From: Cloeon dipterum
Lineage: Eukaryota > Arthropoda > Insecta > Ephemeroptera > Baetidae
DNA: 64,000 bases
Assembly: GCF_949628265.1 (NCBI RefSeq)
Contig: NC_088790.1
Location: 15,380,545-15,444,544 of the forward strand
Reading direction: 5' to 3'
Shown: one piece after another, positions 52,151-64,000 of the stretch
Layout: every line of letters begins with the position of its first letter
How positions within the stretch are numbered: position 1 is the stretch's first letter
Notes under the pieces: model-generated
Told to the model about the DNA's origin: nothing
The model's database searches: none
What the model saw: only the letters and a program-made list of their open reading frames with translations
Program-made: the position numbers and the translations under genes

Positions 52151-52600
52151 CATATGTGATGGATAATTCCGATTACACTACACTGCATGCATAAATACGT
52201 TCGTATGTGTAATATTGCAATTGCATTATTTTACATGTCGCCTGGTGTGCTATAAATTTCCGACCGCGCACGCCGTGCAGTCTTTTATCAGCGTAATTAT
52301 ACATTATGCCTCTCGCGCGTACACGAAATACAAATAATATCGCGCGCGTATTGTGCCTCAAACAAACTAACTAACTAACTTGCAACAAACTGCTGAGAGC
52401 GACTGATTACGCCCGTTTTTGTCTGGAATGCAGAGTTAAACGCAAATGCACGCAGCTTTTGAATTATTATTAAAATGCGTAACGAATGACACCGCTTTTA
52501 CACTCGGCGTGTAAATTGCTTGTTTTATCGCTCCTTCCTTCGTTTCTGCGTGTAATTTATTAATATTGCAAAGGAATAAATATTTGCGGATGAAAGCGGA
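52151..52600. other. GC/CpG-rich island of the desert
   Basis: Contains cgaccgcgcacgccgtgcag, tcgcgcgcgta and an (aact)4-like tract at about 52365-52380. Confidence 0.35.
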
Positions 52601-53089
52601 TGCAATCAATTGGTGATCAAATTATTTATATTGAAATCAGTTCAAACGACATTCCCCATCAATCTATTTAAGCTTTTCATCCGTTTAAAGGTATTTTTCC
52701 CATAGCTGGAAGTTCTTCAGTTTTATCGGTTTCACGCGAGAGTTTTAAACTTTCTACACTATTTTGCTTCACGACATTATAAAGATTAACTAAATATTAC
52801 GTAAAATAAAAAATAACAAAATGGATTTTAGCAATTAGCTGGGAAATGTTATTGTTTAAATTGTCGCTAAATAAAAAATATTTTAAAACATATATCATAA
52901 ACGTTTCCAGTTGTATAGAAGGAACTCACTTTCAATTTTTTTTTTAAATGTTAACTAAAAAGCAGGCATTGAACCTTTTTTACATTCGACTAAAATCACT
53001 TATGGTGAATAACTGCTTTTAATTAATATATTTGCCATTTTGCTCAAAAATATCTTAGTTATGACGTGTATGCAGTGCAGACAGACACG

Positions 53090-53560
53090 TCAAAAACAGT
53101 CCATCAATGTGGGACGAGCCGATGAAAAAATCTTAGCCTCTAGTCTTTTGTGATCACTGGTTTCGCAACAATGACGTATTTTGGTGCTACAACCTCCCTC
53201 GCCCTCGCAGACAAAAGGGGTTCTAGAGAAGGCAATGGGCAATCAGAAAATAATCCGCGGCGCTCATATTGTTTTCCGCTTTTAATTAAGCACCGAGTAT
53301 AGCTGGCAGCGGCCGGACATCGACAATAAAGAATGCACTTTTCTGCAGCGGACCGGATTGCAGCCCTTAGGCCTCAGAGGGCGGCTATTGTGTCCAAATG
53401 GCGGCTGCAAAAATGAATTCACATGTTTTGCATTCGAGTCGCGTGTTTACTCAGTAATGTGCATATCCTGCCGCTCTGTTAAAAGTCACGATTTCGGCAT
53501 TAAATTGCACGTTAGATTCGCGCCGCGGTGAAAATAGTCGCTGACTCCATGGAGGGTTGC
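53090..53560. other. GC-rich island of the desert
   Basis: GC-rich (cagcggccggacatcgac, gggcggctattg) flanked by AT-rich sequence, with a homeodomain-like TTTAATTAAG at about 53280. Confidence 0.35.
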
Positions 53561-54299
53561 CAATTGTTACTTACGCTCGAGTTTCTTCTTAATTATCAAA
53601 AAGTGGCATGCAAGTTGCATCACAAATTTATAAACCGTTCATTTATTTCTCACTGAAATATTTTAAAAGGACTAATAATTAGAACAAAATAAAACATACT
53701 TTTTTAAAACGTTAATAGTATAATAATTATCTTTCTTCAGTAGAAACTGTGACAACCTCGCATGCTCCACCTTTATTCACATCTATAGACTCTATTTTTC
53801 ACTGTAAACCAAATTAAATCCTGGTGTAATGAGGACATATTTCTAGACGCTTTGGTTAAAAATCCTTCCATTAAATTCATCAATTGCAGCCATCAGATGG
53901 GTACATGGAATTTTTACGTCAAGATGAGCTTCCTTACATTTGAAGCAAATCTTCACTCATTGGAAATGATAAATGAATTTTGGTCCTGTGAATTTTGCAG
54001 GGAAAAGGCGCATCGCTGGGAGGATGATTTTGCGCTGGTTCAAACCATTTTGTGATTTCTTAGCTCTAATTGTTCTTGGATAGACACTCACCTGAACTTA
54101 TCAATTTGAAGAGTTTTATTTGGAAATACAAATTTTAATATTGCATATCTCTTGTTCTTCCAATAAAAAGTATATAAGTAAGTTCTGAAGCAAAATTCAT
54201 AAATAACCTAATATTTTTTCATTTTTTTTAATGAGCTCAATTCAATACCACGTTCTTTCAAAGAACGTCATCCTTTTGTAATTCCCGCACTAGACGGAG

Positions 54300-54720
54300 A
54301 TAAATTTTTAAAATTCCGCTGAAACGTCAATTTCATTCCGATTTATAAAAGAAAGAGGCGTTAGCGTTTTCTTTCCGATATAAACGCACACACATTTCGC
54401 GTCTTTTCTAACCGAATTTTCCCCGTCACTGACTCTCTTGTGACACTGGCACGAGAGCGTGTATGCAAAGAATGAGACGGAGCAGGCGAATAAGAGATTC
54501 CACACAATTAGCTCTAGGTCTGGCCCCTTTTACGTAATAGATAATGCGCGCGCTGCTGGAACTAGTGCCAAAAAAGCCAGGATGAATGAATTAGAAAACA
54601 GATTCTCGCACACAATCACCCCGCCGACGATAAATATTCCGACAATGAAACGTTTAGTCGCCTTTCAAACGACTTTCGCATTCGATATTCAATCCATCGG
54701 CTCTCAATCAGGCTTAATAA
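54300..54720. other. GC-richer island of the desert
   Basis: Moderately GC-rich with gataatgcgcgcgctgctgg at about 54540. Open frames on both strands, no family resemblance. Confidence 0.3.
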
Positions 54721-55369
54721 ACTCTTTTAGGCTTGTAAAGTCAAACTAAAAGTGTCTCAGTACTGTTTTTAAACCCCTCTGAGTCAAGAACAAAATTCTA
54801 AGTGTGTATGACTCTTGATTTTATTTTTAACGTTTGTACTTTCGGTATTTTCCTTTTCAATTCTAGGAAGACAGGATTGTTTATTAGGATGAAGCACTGG
54901 TTTAATTGAAATAGTTCATCACGGAAGCAAAACTTGCTTTCCTCTTCCCCCAAAAAACGTTTTTAGACTCTGGTTAATAGATCTATTGAAAGATTCAAAA
55001 TTCAAACACATTTTGAAATTACGAACTGTTTTAGCGCTTAATTTGACCGAAGTTGCCGCATAAGTTTCCTGGAAAATCAGCTCTCAAATTAGCACGGTTG
55101 ATTTTCAAGATGTAGTTCCACTTTGCCTGCTAAAAATCGTGATTCATATCTCCCCATGGGGTTATTACAAACAACAAACTATTCGACTGATCACGATAGG
55201 AGGAATAAAATTAAAATACTCCCTCCCATTTTTCAAAGTATGTTTGCAACAAGTATTAATAAGAACAATAAAAAGCCTATTTATCGCCAATAAAGTTAAT
55301 TAATGTCAATTCCAGTTTATTTAATTAATGGAAACAATTAGCAACAGGTACTAAAAGGCGCTGTAACAT

Positions 55370-55930
55370 TGCATTTTCCTGTAACATCCCTGGCATGAAA
55401 AGCCAATAAAAGTGATCAATAAGTATTGCGAAAGATCGAAGTGACTCCATGTGCAGCTAATAAATCAAAGAATGTCGCAAGCAGTGCGGTGCAGCAATTT
55501 GCTCGCAGAAAATTGAGCAATGTCGCGTGCTAGCAGGCAATAATTGATACGTCTGCAAAATGTGTCAGTTTGGTGCGTTGGCTAGCCTGCTCCGCATCAA
55601 TGAATGAGTTGCATAAAATTATGTTCCAAAGACAAAGAGAGATACTCCTGACGCCTCGTCTTGCGTGGCGCGCGTGAAGTGGAATGCAGTTTATGTGCAG
55701 TGTAGGCGGCCCCATTGGCCGAGGCAATAAATCGCGGATCAAGGCTGCTAAATGCCCATTGTTGCTGCCCTGACCGCTGCTTGCCCGCTCGCCGCCAACT
55801 AATCTAACTGCTCATTTTATTCAAACCATCACCACGCGCGCGAGATGAGATCGAGAGGCAATATCCGAATACATTGGCCTCTTTGAATAATAAAACGCTA
55901 AATTATCGCACGTGAATCATTGTTGCACTC
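55370..55930. other. GC-rich island of the desert
   Basis: Includes gtggcgcgcgtgaagtgg at about 55663, repeated gccaataaa-type elements and accacgcgcgcgagat at about 55830. No exon supported. Confidence 0.35.
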
Positions 55931-56481
55931 CAGAAATAACGTTGTGGACGGGTTTCTCTTGACCAGATCTGGTTTGTTCAGATTCCGTTCAGCTAGATAA
56001 TTATTATTATTATTTTCAATAACCAGCGTGTTACTTTCAACAGAGTCGAAGGAAACAGTGGTTAATTACGCTTCGGTAATTTAATCCTTTTTTCCTAGCT
56101 AAGCATTAGACGACAACTATGACAATTAAAAAATATTTTAAAAGGCAAACTGTTAAGTGGATGAGAACAGAAAATATTACGGAAATAATCATTCAAATCT
56201 TTACTTAAAAATACCCTTAAAAATTAGGAAATTAATAAAATGTTTGTGACTAAATTTTTAAAGCTGATCAAGCGGTGAGCACTCTCTCCCTGTTGTTAGT
56301 CAGGAATTTGTTTAATGAAAGGGCAAGTTTTCTCATAATTCGCACATAATGTTAGATAGATTGCGACGAGACATGGATTTCAAGCAGAAAAATCTTTTGA
56401 TAATAAACAATTTAATTTTAAGAGAAATTTGGGAAAATCTGAAATCGGTTCTTATATTCGATTATTGCACACTGAAAAGAC

Positions 56482-56630
56482 GAATTCGTCCTGGTCCCGG
56501 TAAAATTGCGCAACTTTCAACAACCAAACGCGAATTTCCATGTTGCAAGAAAAGGTCAACAATCAATTCGACAATGAAAATTTGGGTGTTTGTTGAACGT
56601 TGCGCAATTTTACCGGGACTAGGACGAATT
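56482..56630. mobile_element. Foldback element with ~45-bp inverted repeats
   Basis: Left arm 56482-56528 and right arm 56581-56630 are near-perfect inverted repeats sharing ggtcccggtaaaattgcgca and tcaacaa...caaa, with about 50 bp between. Few mismatches indicate a fairly young structure. It may be a miniature foldback transposon, or the stem of a long hairpin RNA. No target-site duplication is obvious. Confidence 0.7.
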
Positions 56631-57439
56631 GTTGCTTAATTTCACCAAAACAATATTTCAATGGATCACTTGCCAGAGCGAAAATGTAAAATGTTGTCCA
56701 ATACTGTGTCCTCTCAAGATCAATAAATTCAAACAGGCTCGTTTGTTTGAATGCCTCTTTACATTCAAAATGCCAACTTTGAGGACGATATGCGAACAAA
56801 TTATACATACTTAGATTGTCAGTGAAAAGATTAAAATTAACAGTATATATGTATGTTTACATTACAATGATTAAAAAAAGAGCCGGAACTAGCTGAAATG
56901 CAAAATGAGATATTTACATTCTTTTTCATTGAGCACTTCAATCCCCCAAGATTTTACTATTCCTTGAGGGGAAACGCCGTTAGTTTTCGTACCCACCACT
57001 TTATAATTACGATTTTAAGGCACTTTCACTCAGATTGACTCGATCCTGACGCTGTGCATTCAGCCCCCTTAAAACTATTTCTTAAAATGTGCTGGAAACA
57101 AAAATTATCTCAGCAAACAGCCATAGAAATGAAAGCAATTTTTTTAATTTGAAAAAATAGGGTTTCACGTTTCTCCGACGGTTGGCTGAACGAATTTTCG
57201 TGTCCAGCACATCTAAAGAAATCAATTTTAGGGCTGACAGCACTGCAACAGGATTGAGCCTTAAATCGCAATGGAGTGCATTCAAATCGAAAGTGATCGT
57301 TGGTGCCTGCTATCCAAACACTATGGTGTCTATGGTGCATTCGAAACTGGTGAACTAATCATTTAAGAATTTAAACGCATGCAGCCAATTTTTTAGAAAT
57401 GTCCAGTTATTTGGTTTCTATGCCAATTTTCACCCGTAA

Positions 57440-57550
57440 ACCTTTTAATTTTTATTTATATATTGGACTAACATTTCGGCTATCTCTTGATTGCCGACGT
57501 TTTAGCGACCTGGTCGCTTTTTCAAGTGCCTTTTCACTCTTTTTTAATGT
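57440..57550. mobile_element. Possible retroelement 3'-end fragment
   Basis: The stretch acatttcggctatctcttga followed by gccgacgttttagcgacc and tttttcaagtgcc has the style of conserved 3' tails of some non-LTR or Penelope-like elements, in which 'TTTCGGC...' and 'TCAAGTGCC' phrases recur. Recognition is by pattern memory only and no copy of it is seen elsewhere in this window. Confidence 0.3.
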
Positions 57551-57889
57551 ATATTTTGATGTATAATTTGGTGTAAGAGGAGTAAAAAAAATCCCGTAAT
57601 AAGCACTGATTTTTTTAAAAACAGTAGAGGGTTTGAAATTTAAGACGATCGAATATTTTTTGCAAGTCTGATTTTCTTCTTGACATCAAACGAAAAAAGC
57701 GAGCGCCCCTCTGAAACCACCAAATAACGTCTAAATTGCCCTAGAACTCTCATCAAAACTTAACATTTTCTTGAAATCGTTTAATTTACTGGTGCGATAA
57801 TTAAATTCTTCCAAGAGTCTTATTTTTTAGATTTTTTGCAGTTTTATTAGGTATAAAAGTTGAATATTTACTGTAGTCGCTTTTATTTC

Positions 57890-58560
57890 AATCGGCTCAC
57901 GTGGATTAAATAATACAATTTGCAGCTCACGTGGCGCAAATAAAATGGATAATAATTTTCGATTCGGGGCAAAAGTCACATGACAAGAGTGTCTCTCGAT
58001 ATTCAAATGCACAGAGCGCGCGGCGCGGTGCTGTGTCGTTGCTACAAAACAACAATATACGCGTCCTCGCGGCGTGTTGTGTGTGAGTGTTTGTATATAG
58101 GTATGCGCCATCGGAGTGCGATTAATTCATGTCATATGAATGTACCTGGCGGAGCAGTTCATGTGTTCGGAATGCAAAATTCAAAAAAGCTTTCATACAT
58201 ATGATTATCGCATTGTGCACCGCGCGTGCACAATGAATTATTGATTACGCCGCCTTAAAAGCGACCATCCTTTCGACTCGGGCGTTTTCGTGAAAGGTCT
58301 CTCTCGACAATATTTCACGCAGAGATGCACACCGAATTAGAAATCAGACGGTTTTTCTTCAAACCTTCTAAAGCGCCCAATTGCATGCACTGCACACTCA
58401 CGTACGTATTTCTCGCAGCGCAGAAATAAAATATATAAATAAATTTATATGTATCGGCTTCTCAGAAGTCGGCCTTTGCTTTTTCTGCACACTATGCTAA
58501 AGGTCGGTTTCTCTTCCTGACGCAAGCTGCCAAATCTGCAGAAAACTGGACATTAACAGG
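57890..58560. other. GC/CpG-rich island of the desert
   Basis: CpG-rich (agagcgcgcggcgcggtgct at about 58011; caccgcgcgtgcacaatg), with cacgtgg E-box-like sequences at about 57899 and 57929. Confidence 0.4.
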
Positions 58561-59219
58561 GACAGTTATTTTTCTACTTTTAGATAAAAAAAATGTTGAA
58601 TGAGGATTTATACTGCAAAACTCCGGAAAATCCTTGTTGCCAATGCTGAAACTAATCTTTAATAATCAGCCAAACCCGGTAACTTTTTGAGAAAAGTGGC
58701 TGAAAAGTGAGCAAGCTTTTCAAATGGTGATGACTGTCTCCCTACTGGAGATCTATTTTTATTTCACAGCAAAGATTTTCCCCAAAAAGTGTCATAACTC
58801 ATTGGATAGCTCTCGACGAGAGGATCTGGAGAAAATTGACGAAATTTTAACTGTAACAAAAGGTTCTATTTCGATTGTTAAACTTTGTAGAATATAGTAT
58901 TGTTAATAATACAATTAGACCAACTTCTTTTTTAGCCAACAATTGTCATAGTAGTAATATGTAGTTTCCGATTGTCCATGATTGCTCTGATATTACTGAC
59001 CGTTTTAATCAGAGGGTCTGACGGTTTATAGACAGTTTTTGGTGATTATAAACCTGACTTTAAAAGGTATTAAAATTGCGTGATTCAAGCTCAGTTTACG
59101 GGGTTCCGTTTCAAATAAATTGAAATCTCGTTTTTCAATTCCTCAGAATATGAGCAGTATATTTGTATTGTTTAAATCTGCTCACAATCAGTGTGAATGG
59201 ACTTGTACACATGGTAACA

Positions 59220-59690
59220 AGATTGGTCGTTTCGTGGTGCAGCCCAAAACAAGCGCGCAGAGCACAAGGAGGAGCTCTGATTTTTAATCAAGAACTGATT
59301 TTTATTCCAATATAACACGACAGGGCGTCGCATATTCTGGATTTATTGTTATTATTTAGAAAATATTGTGTGTGTGTTGGTATTATAATAAAGCTGCGCG
59401 CGCTCGCGATATACACACAAGAAAATGATGCTGCTCTTTTGCCATTGTCTGCTCGCTCGCTGGCTCGCTCTCAGTCAGCTTGGGGTCACATTCTTCTTGA
59501 CTGATTCTGACCACACCTAAGAGCAACAGCAGCAAAATGCTGTTCCAACCTGCATCCACCGAGGGAGCAGCCGTGTCTTTAAAAAATACGTATATTAACA
59601 AACCGACAAGTGCACTTTTCTTGCCGCCTGCGGACGAAATTAAAAAGTAAACAAGTATTTTTGCACATCCACCCAACTGCTAACCATTCT
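59220..59690. other. GC-rich island of the desert
   Basis: GC-richer block with gctgcgcgcgctcgcgat at about 59391 and a ctcgctggctcgctctcag run. No exon supported. Confidence 0.35.
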
Positions 59691-59989
59691 GCTCGCACGG
59701 AAGATTTATATTATGTCTTTTAAAAAGGTAAAAATAATAAAGGAGCAAAGAGATTCAGAACTTTCGATTAATGAACTAAAACAAGTCTGTCTTAAAATTG
59801 AAAAGCTTTTTATTGAATAACACAATCAACAAAAGAGTCCCTTTGTCTCAAGCTAGAAATTTAATAAAACAAAAAATATAGTAAAAAACTGTAGTTAATA
59901 TTTTTTGTTTACGTTGTAAAAAGCAAAATTAAATTGATAAATTCGACATGTTTTCTGGTTTGAGAAATAGTTTTACTCCAAATTGCGCA

Positions 59990-60800
59990 ACGGACTCGGC
60001 TGGTGTGGCTACTTGACACTCTCCACGGCAGGCGTCTGAAAGGAGCAGCGAGTGACAATTCTTTTTAGCCGCGCGCGCGAAGTAAGTGTATGTATACGAG
60101 GCAGCTAATGGCACGAAAGGAAAAGTTGTAATTAGCGCCGCGCCGAGCTGAACAACACACAGGAGCGAGCAGCTCGTTTTAATATAAGCGCGGAGTTATC
60201 TCTCGCCTCCAGTTTGACGAGTTTTATAAAAATTATTCTTATTTATATCGCGCGTCTCGGCAATGCCTGATATTAATGTGTAATAAGCAAACGTGACCTT
60301 GCAGCGCCTGCCGAGTGAAAAAATGCAAATGGATTTATTTATAAATGCGTCGAGATGCAGGGAAACCAACAGCAAGCGCTCTCGGTGCGATGCGAAATAT
60401 TCGCTGCGCTTTTGGGACGCGATTTCCGCCGACTGGTCAGTTCGAAAATCGAGCTGGACCGGACACGCAGTCGTTCGCGGCGGAAAATTTGCATAAAAGC
60501 GCAATAAACAGAGTCCACGCTGACCAGGTGCTCACTCTGCGTCTCTCTGCTTTCAATCTGGACGCGCAAAGTTGACCAATAAACAGCACATACGCTTTTC
60601 AAGCAGGGAATATAATTACTTTTACATCCAGCGCGAGATGCCTTGTTAGTCACTCAGTCAGTCAGTCGGTGGCGAACTGCAAAACAAGCTTGTGCGCACG
60701 AGAACACGAATTTTAAACACGTCTCCTGATAACCACACTCTCGATTTGCACCTCAGGTGAGAGGTAAATCTCATTATTCGCCTGCACTCGCATCATTTCC
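59990..60800. other. Largest GC/CpG-rich island of the desert
   Basis: About 800 bp with many CpGs (gccgcgcgcgcgaagt, gcgccgcgccgagctg), an ATGCAAAT octamer (60323-60330), cagtcagtcagtc tandem repeats at about 60655 and dense open frames on both strands. A CAGGTGAGAGGTAA donor-like sequence occurs at about 60755-60765. It could be an alternative promoter/first exon, but nothing coding is recognised. Confidence 0.4.
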
Positions 60801-61829
60801 CACGATTTTCTTTCTTCGTATACGTAAAGTGGATTGGTAAAATTGTTTTCCTCGTGGTTAATTGATTAAAATTATTTTTTGAGCATTTTGTGTTGAGCAA
60901 ATGTAAAATTGGCAACATGCAATTGACTTAGTTAACTGTTAATTTCGTCTGGTGGTCTGCTGTCTCGGGAAATTCCAAATAAAACTGTACTACAAATTTT
61001 AAAGCACCAGTGTGTTTCCACCGGAAATGTTGATAGGGTCTGATATTTTTTAAATTTGCATTTCGGCATATTTTGATTTTTGGTATGCTATTCAGGGTCT
61101 TTTAAAGGTGTGGAAATAAATAGGTTGAAGGAAAAGAGTATGGTGCAAAACATATTAGAAGTCATCTAGTAGAAATATACATATTTTATATTTAAGATTA
61201 CTATCTTTTTTAAATCTCTCGTAATTTAAATTTACAATATTATGTTCTTAAACAAACGTTTTATACAGGTTTAAAAAATGTAATTTAAATTTATCTCGTA
61301 GATTACTATATTTTTTGTTAATATATCTTTATATTTGTTTATTTTGTTGCATTACATGTGGTGTTACGTTAAATATAAATTAAATCTAGGTTACCAAACC
61401 CAAATGCCCAAATCTATATTAATATTTTTCGGGAATGTGAAGCGGATAGGATTTAACTCCGGATCTCCTGTGATCACTAAACTTTCCCTTCAAACTTGGT
61501 TATTTCAACACCTCTTTAACAAAAAACCGGGGTGGAGCTCAAATGGAAAATTGGAGAGAATTAACCGACTATATCGTGAACACACATATTCCAAATTTAA
61601 TTTTCATGGATTTTATTCAAGTCGATCTATTAGCAATGTTGAAATATTTTCATCATTCCTTTTTTACTCAAACATACTAAGCAATTTTTTGGGAACAAAT
61701 TTAAATGTTCAATCAACAATTCCTAATTATTAACTGAACAAGCAAAAAAGAGTAAAATAATGCTTCGTTCTTGATTTTTATGAGGTATGCTACCCACTAT
61801 ATCGACACGTTTTGCAGTGTAATTTCCTC

Positions 61830-62066
61830 CTGCGACAAATTTGTTGATGTGAAAAGACGCGACACGATAACAAAACTCGATCTGAGCGCGTGTGTGTATC
61901 AAAAAAACACACCGACCGCTTTTGCGGATCATTTAACAAACTTTTTTGGACGGGTCTCCGCCTTATTATTATATTGCAAACTTGAGCGACAAACTTGTGC
62001 TCCTTCTTCCTCATTCTGCTCTTTTCTTCACTCGTTGACGTCGGGAGCACCAGTCTTTTTTTCTCG

Positions 62067-62115
<49 letters not shown>

Positions 62116-62240
62116 GTTCGAGCTTGTTTTGATATGATTGAAGCACTTTTTCAAACAAGCATATCGCGCGACAAGGGAAAATTACGCTGGAAGAGCAGCG
62201 CAAAAATAGGACCAACAAAGGCTTGGAAAATTAGTGAACT
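61830..62240. other. GC-richer island with TC tract
   Basis: Contains a (TC)n run and CpG-rich flanks. The 164-codon plus-strand frame (61771-62265) runs through the simple repeat and has no family resemblance. Confidence 0.35.
62069..62112. repeat. (TC)n microsatellite
   Basis: Uninterrupted TC dinucleotides for about 44 bp. Confidence 0.95.
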
Positions 62241-63600
62241 GTGGGAAGTTTATATGTCATCATAGCATCATAGGGGCAAGATTATATATTAGGTAAAAGT
62301 ATAAGCGCTTCGCTCTTTAATGTTGAGCAATTTGCCAAACTGGCTATCGAATATTTTTTTCTGATCGCAACGATGTTTGGACGATCAAATGATTATGAAT
62401 TTTAAGCACAATGTGACACATTTTGAAATGGATTTTACGATTATTTCAATGAAACCATTTTACAATTATTTGATCCAATCGAATATTTCTGCAAAGAAAG
62501 TTAAACGAAAGTTTCAACCTCAATTTCCCCCGCTTTTCGACACGTTCTACGTCTTTTTAATTTTCCGGAAAACCACACCCCCAAAATTCCTGCGAGCTAC
62601 GCTCTCTTCCAGTGGTCACTGTTCACGTTCACAACAAAACAGGTGAAAGTGTTTTATGACAAACAATGCAAAACCGTACGAAAGTTCAGTATTTTCCAGT
62701 GGTTTCCTAGTTGCAATCGATTATTTATTATTTTACCGGAAAAGAAACACAATTTGTGTTTACTGATGGCATTTGGCAAAATAAGTGAAATTCTGAATTT
62801 TTTTAACATCCCGCACAACGCTTTGAATGTATTTGAACGATAAATTGATACACTTTTTGGCAATTTGATTTTCTCTTAGGAGATCGAGCAGAATAAGCAA
62901 ATGCACTCCTCATTTGACTTACATAAAAACTGCAACCTGTACAACAAGATATTCGCGACAGGGAAAACAAGAAAAAAAGTCTATTTGAAAAATCAGGTCC
63001 TCACCAAGTTTTATACAGCTTTTTTTTATATAAAATTTTAATAATTATTAAATAAAATTAAAACAAGTTGTTGATTTATAAAATTGATTTTTATATTGTA
63101 ACATAATAATAGTTTTATTATAAATATTTTTTTGCATTAAATATAACACATTTTTTTTAATTTTAACTCACAACTGTTTCGTTTTTCTTATAATTTTATA
63201 TATATATTATTTAATATCAATTATTTATCAAATAAATATATTAACAACACGCTTATCTTAAAGTTAAAATTCATAATAATTAATTTTCGACAATCTGTAT
63301 TCGTAGTGTCTGACCAAATTACTTAATTATATCATAGATCATCTTTCTCTGAATAGAATAGATTGAATTGTGATGCGTGCTTCCTATGATGTTTTATTAA
63401 CTTAAACATTAAATTCCTTGAATAATTCTGATTTACTGTATATTTTGTTTCAAAATTGCTGCGTTAATTAAAAAATGTTTTCAAACTTATTCAAACGGCT
63501 GGTGCTGCATTTTATTTCTAAACGGTGAGCCTAATCTCCCTTTCCAAAAAATGGTATTTATTGAATACATCAGGATTTCCTGCCTATGAAAAGTAAAGCT
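62241..63600. other. AT-rich spacer
   Basis: Very AT-rich, especially 63000-63300. No exon or RNA gene seen. Confidence 0.5.
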
Positions 63601-64000
63601 AAAACTTTTTGATGCCGCGCGCGGTAAAGGTACAAAAATAGCCAGCAAACGTCAGTGGCAATAACAAAAATTCATCTGGTGTGCCGAGCAAAGAGAGACT
63701 TTTTATTTGAGCCACTCTTCCGCAGCTATAAAAGAAGTAAAAGAGAGGAAAATAATATCTGGACCTTGCTAATCTTTAATCCGATGATACGAGAGCGAGA
63801 GAGAAACTAGAGAGAGAAACTAGAGAGAGAAAGAGAGAGAGCTTCTGCTGCTTCTGTTTGCGCTCGCTCGCTCCTTAAAAATTATTTCGGTCCAGACTGG
63901 CTGCTGCGATGCGTATAAGTAATAATATTACTCCTTCGGATACTTGTCGGCCGCCGCTGCGCTGCCTCGCTCGCATAAAAGACAATAAGGGCCGGGGCGA
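63601..64000. other. GC-rich island cut by the right edge, with GA-rich tract
   Basis: Starts with atgccgcgcgcggtaaagg and ends in CpG-rich sequence (cggccgccgctgcgctgcct). A GA-rich tract at 63791-63842 contains tandem agagagaaact units. The island continues beyond the window. Confidence 0.4.

Noticed and set aside
40304..60330. ATGCAAAT octamers (POU-type sites) in several islands
   Set aside because: Five occur in desert islands (40304, 43340, 43766, 49426, 60323), but others occur outside islands (near 19486, 21646 and 61060), so enrichment cannot be claimed by eye.
61335..61733. 132-codon plus-strand frame in AT-rich DNA
   Set aside because: Low-complexity Phe/Asn/Ser-rich translation with no domain, splice or poly(A) context; a frame of this length is expected about once by chance in such a window.

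Overview
The window is eukaryotic and almost certainly arthropod, most likely insect. Exons are GC-rich and split by AT-rich GT-AG introns, many only 50-65 nt long. The gene set includes a vitellogenin with an N-terminal lipid-transfer module, a polyserine tract and a C-terminal VWD module. Species cannot be fixed from the sequence. All exon models were built by hand from reading frame, splice signals and family knowledge; frames close exactly in every gene model, but no transcript was available.

Layout. 1-~132: edge of a minus-strand coding exon (adaptin-like HEAT repeat, uncertain). 2680-6456 (+): RUNDC1 orthologue, 12 exons, 585 aa, with one apparent GC-AG intron. 7963-14557 (-): secreted cholinesterase-like protein, 5 exons, 613 aa, whose nucleophile serine and oxyanion motif are both replaced, so it is a predicted non-enzyme. 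18385-27884 (-): vitellogenin, 23 exons, 1644 aa, with a direct repeat of nuclear-receptor half-sites just upstream. 28746-31491 (-): clavesin-like CRAL-TRIO lipid-binding protein, 302 aa. 32762-33946 (+): TXNDC9, 217 aa, divergent from the CRAL-TRIO gene across a short shared promoter region.

34-64 kb is a gene desert. At 35.2-35.6 kb there is a CpG-rich block ending in a strong plus-strand splice donor, which could be the first exon of a gene whose body lies mostly beyond this window. From 36.5 kb to the right edge about 20 GC/CpG-rich islands of 250-800 bp recur roughly every 1-2.5 kb in AT-rich sequence; several contain long CT/GA tracts. I interpret this as a regulatory landscape or giant intron of a developmental-type gene, but that is inference. 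One unrecognised minus-strand terminal-exon candidate (45.56-45.89 kb) sits in the desert.

Repeats: a pair of LTR-derived elements at 37.5 and 39.8 kb, a ~150-bp foldback element at 56.5 kb, a dispersed repeat family with copies at 10.6, 15.4, 15.8 and 46.8 kb, a second family at 1.7 and 29.5 kb, and simple CT/GA repeats.

Functionally, vitellogenin (yolk lipoprotein) and the CRAL-TRIO protein both handle lipid and lie in tandem, but nothing in the sequence shows that they are co-regulated. RUNDC1 and TXNDC9 are housekeeping-type cytosolic proteins. I see no prokaryotic features, CRISPR arrays, tRNA or rRNA genes.
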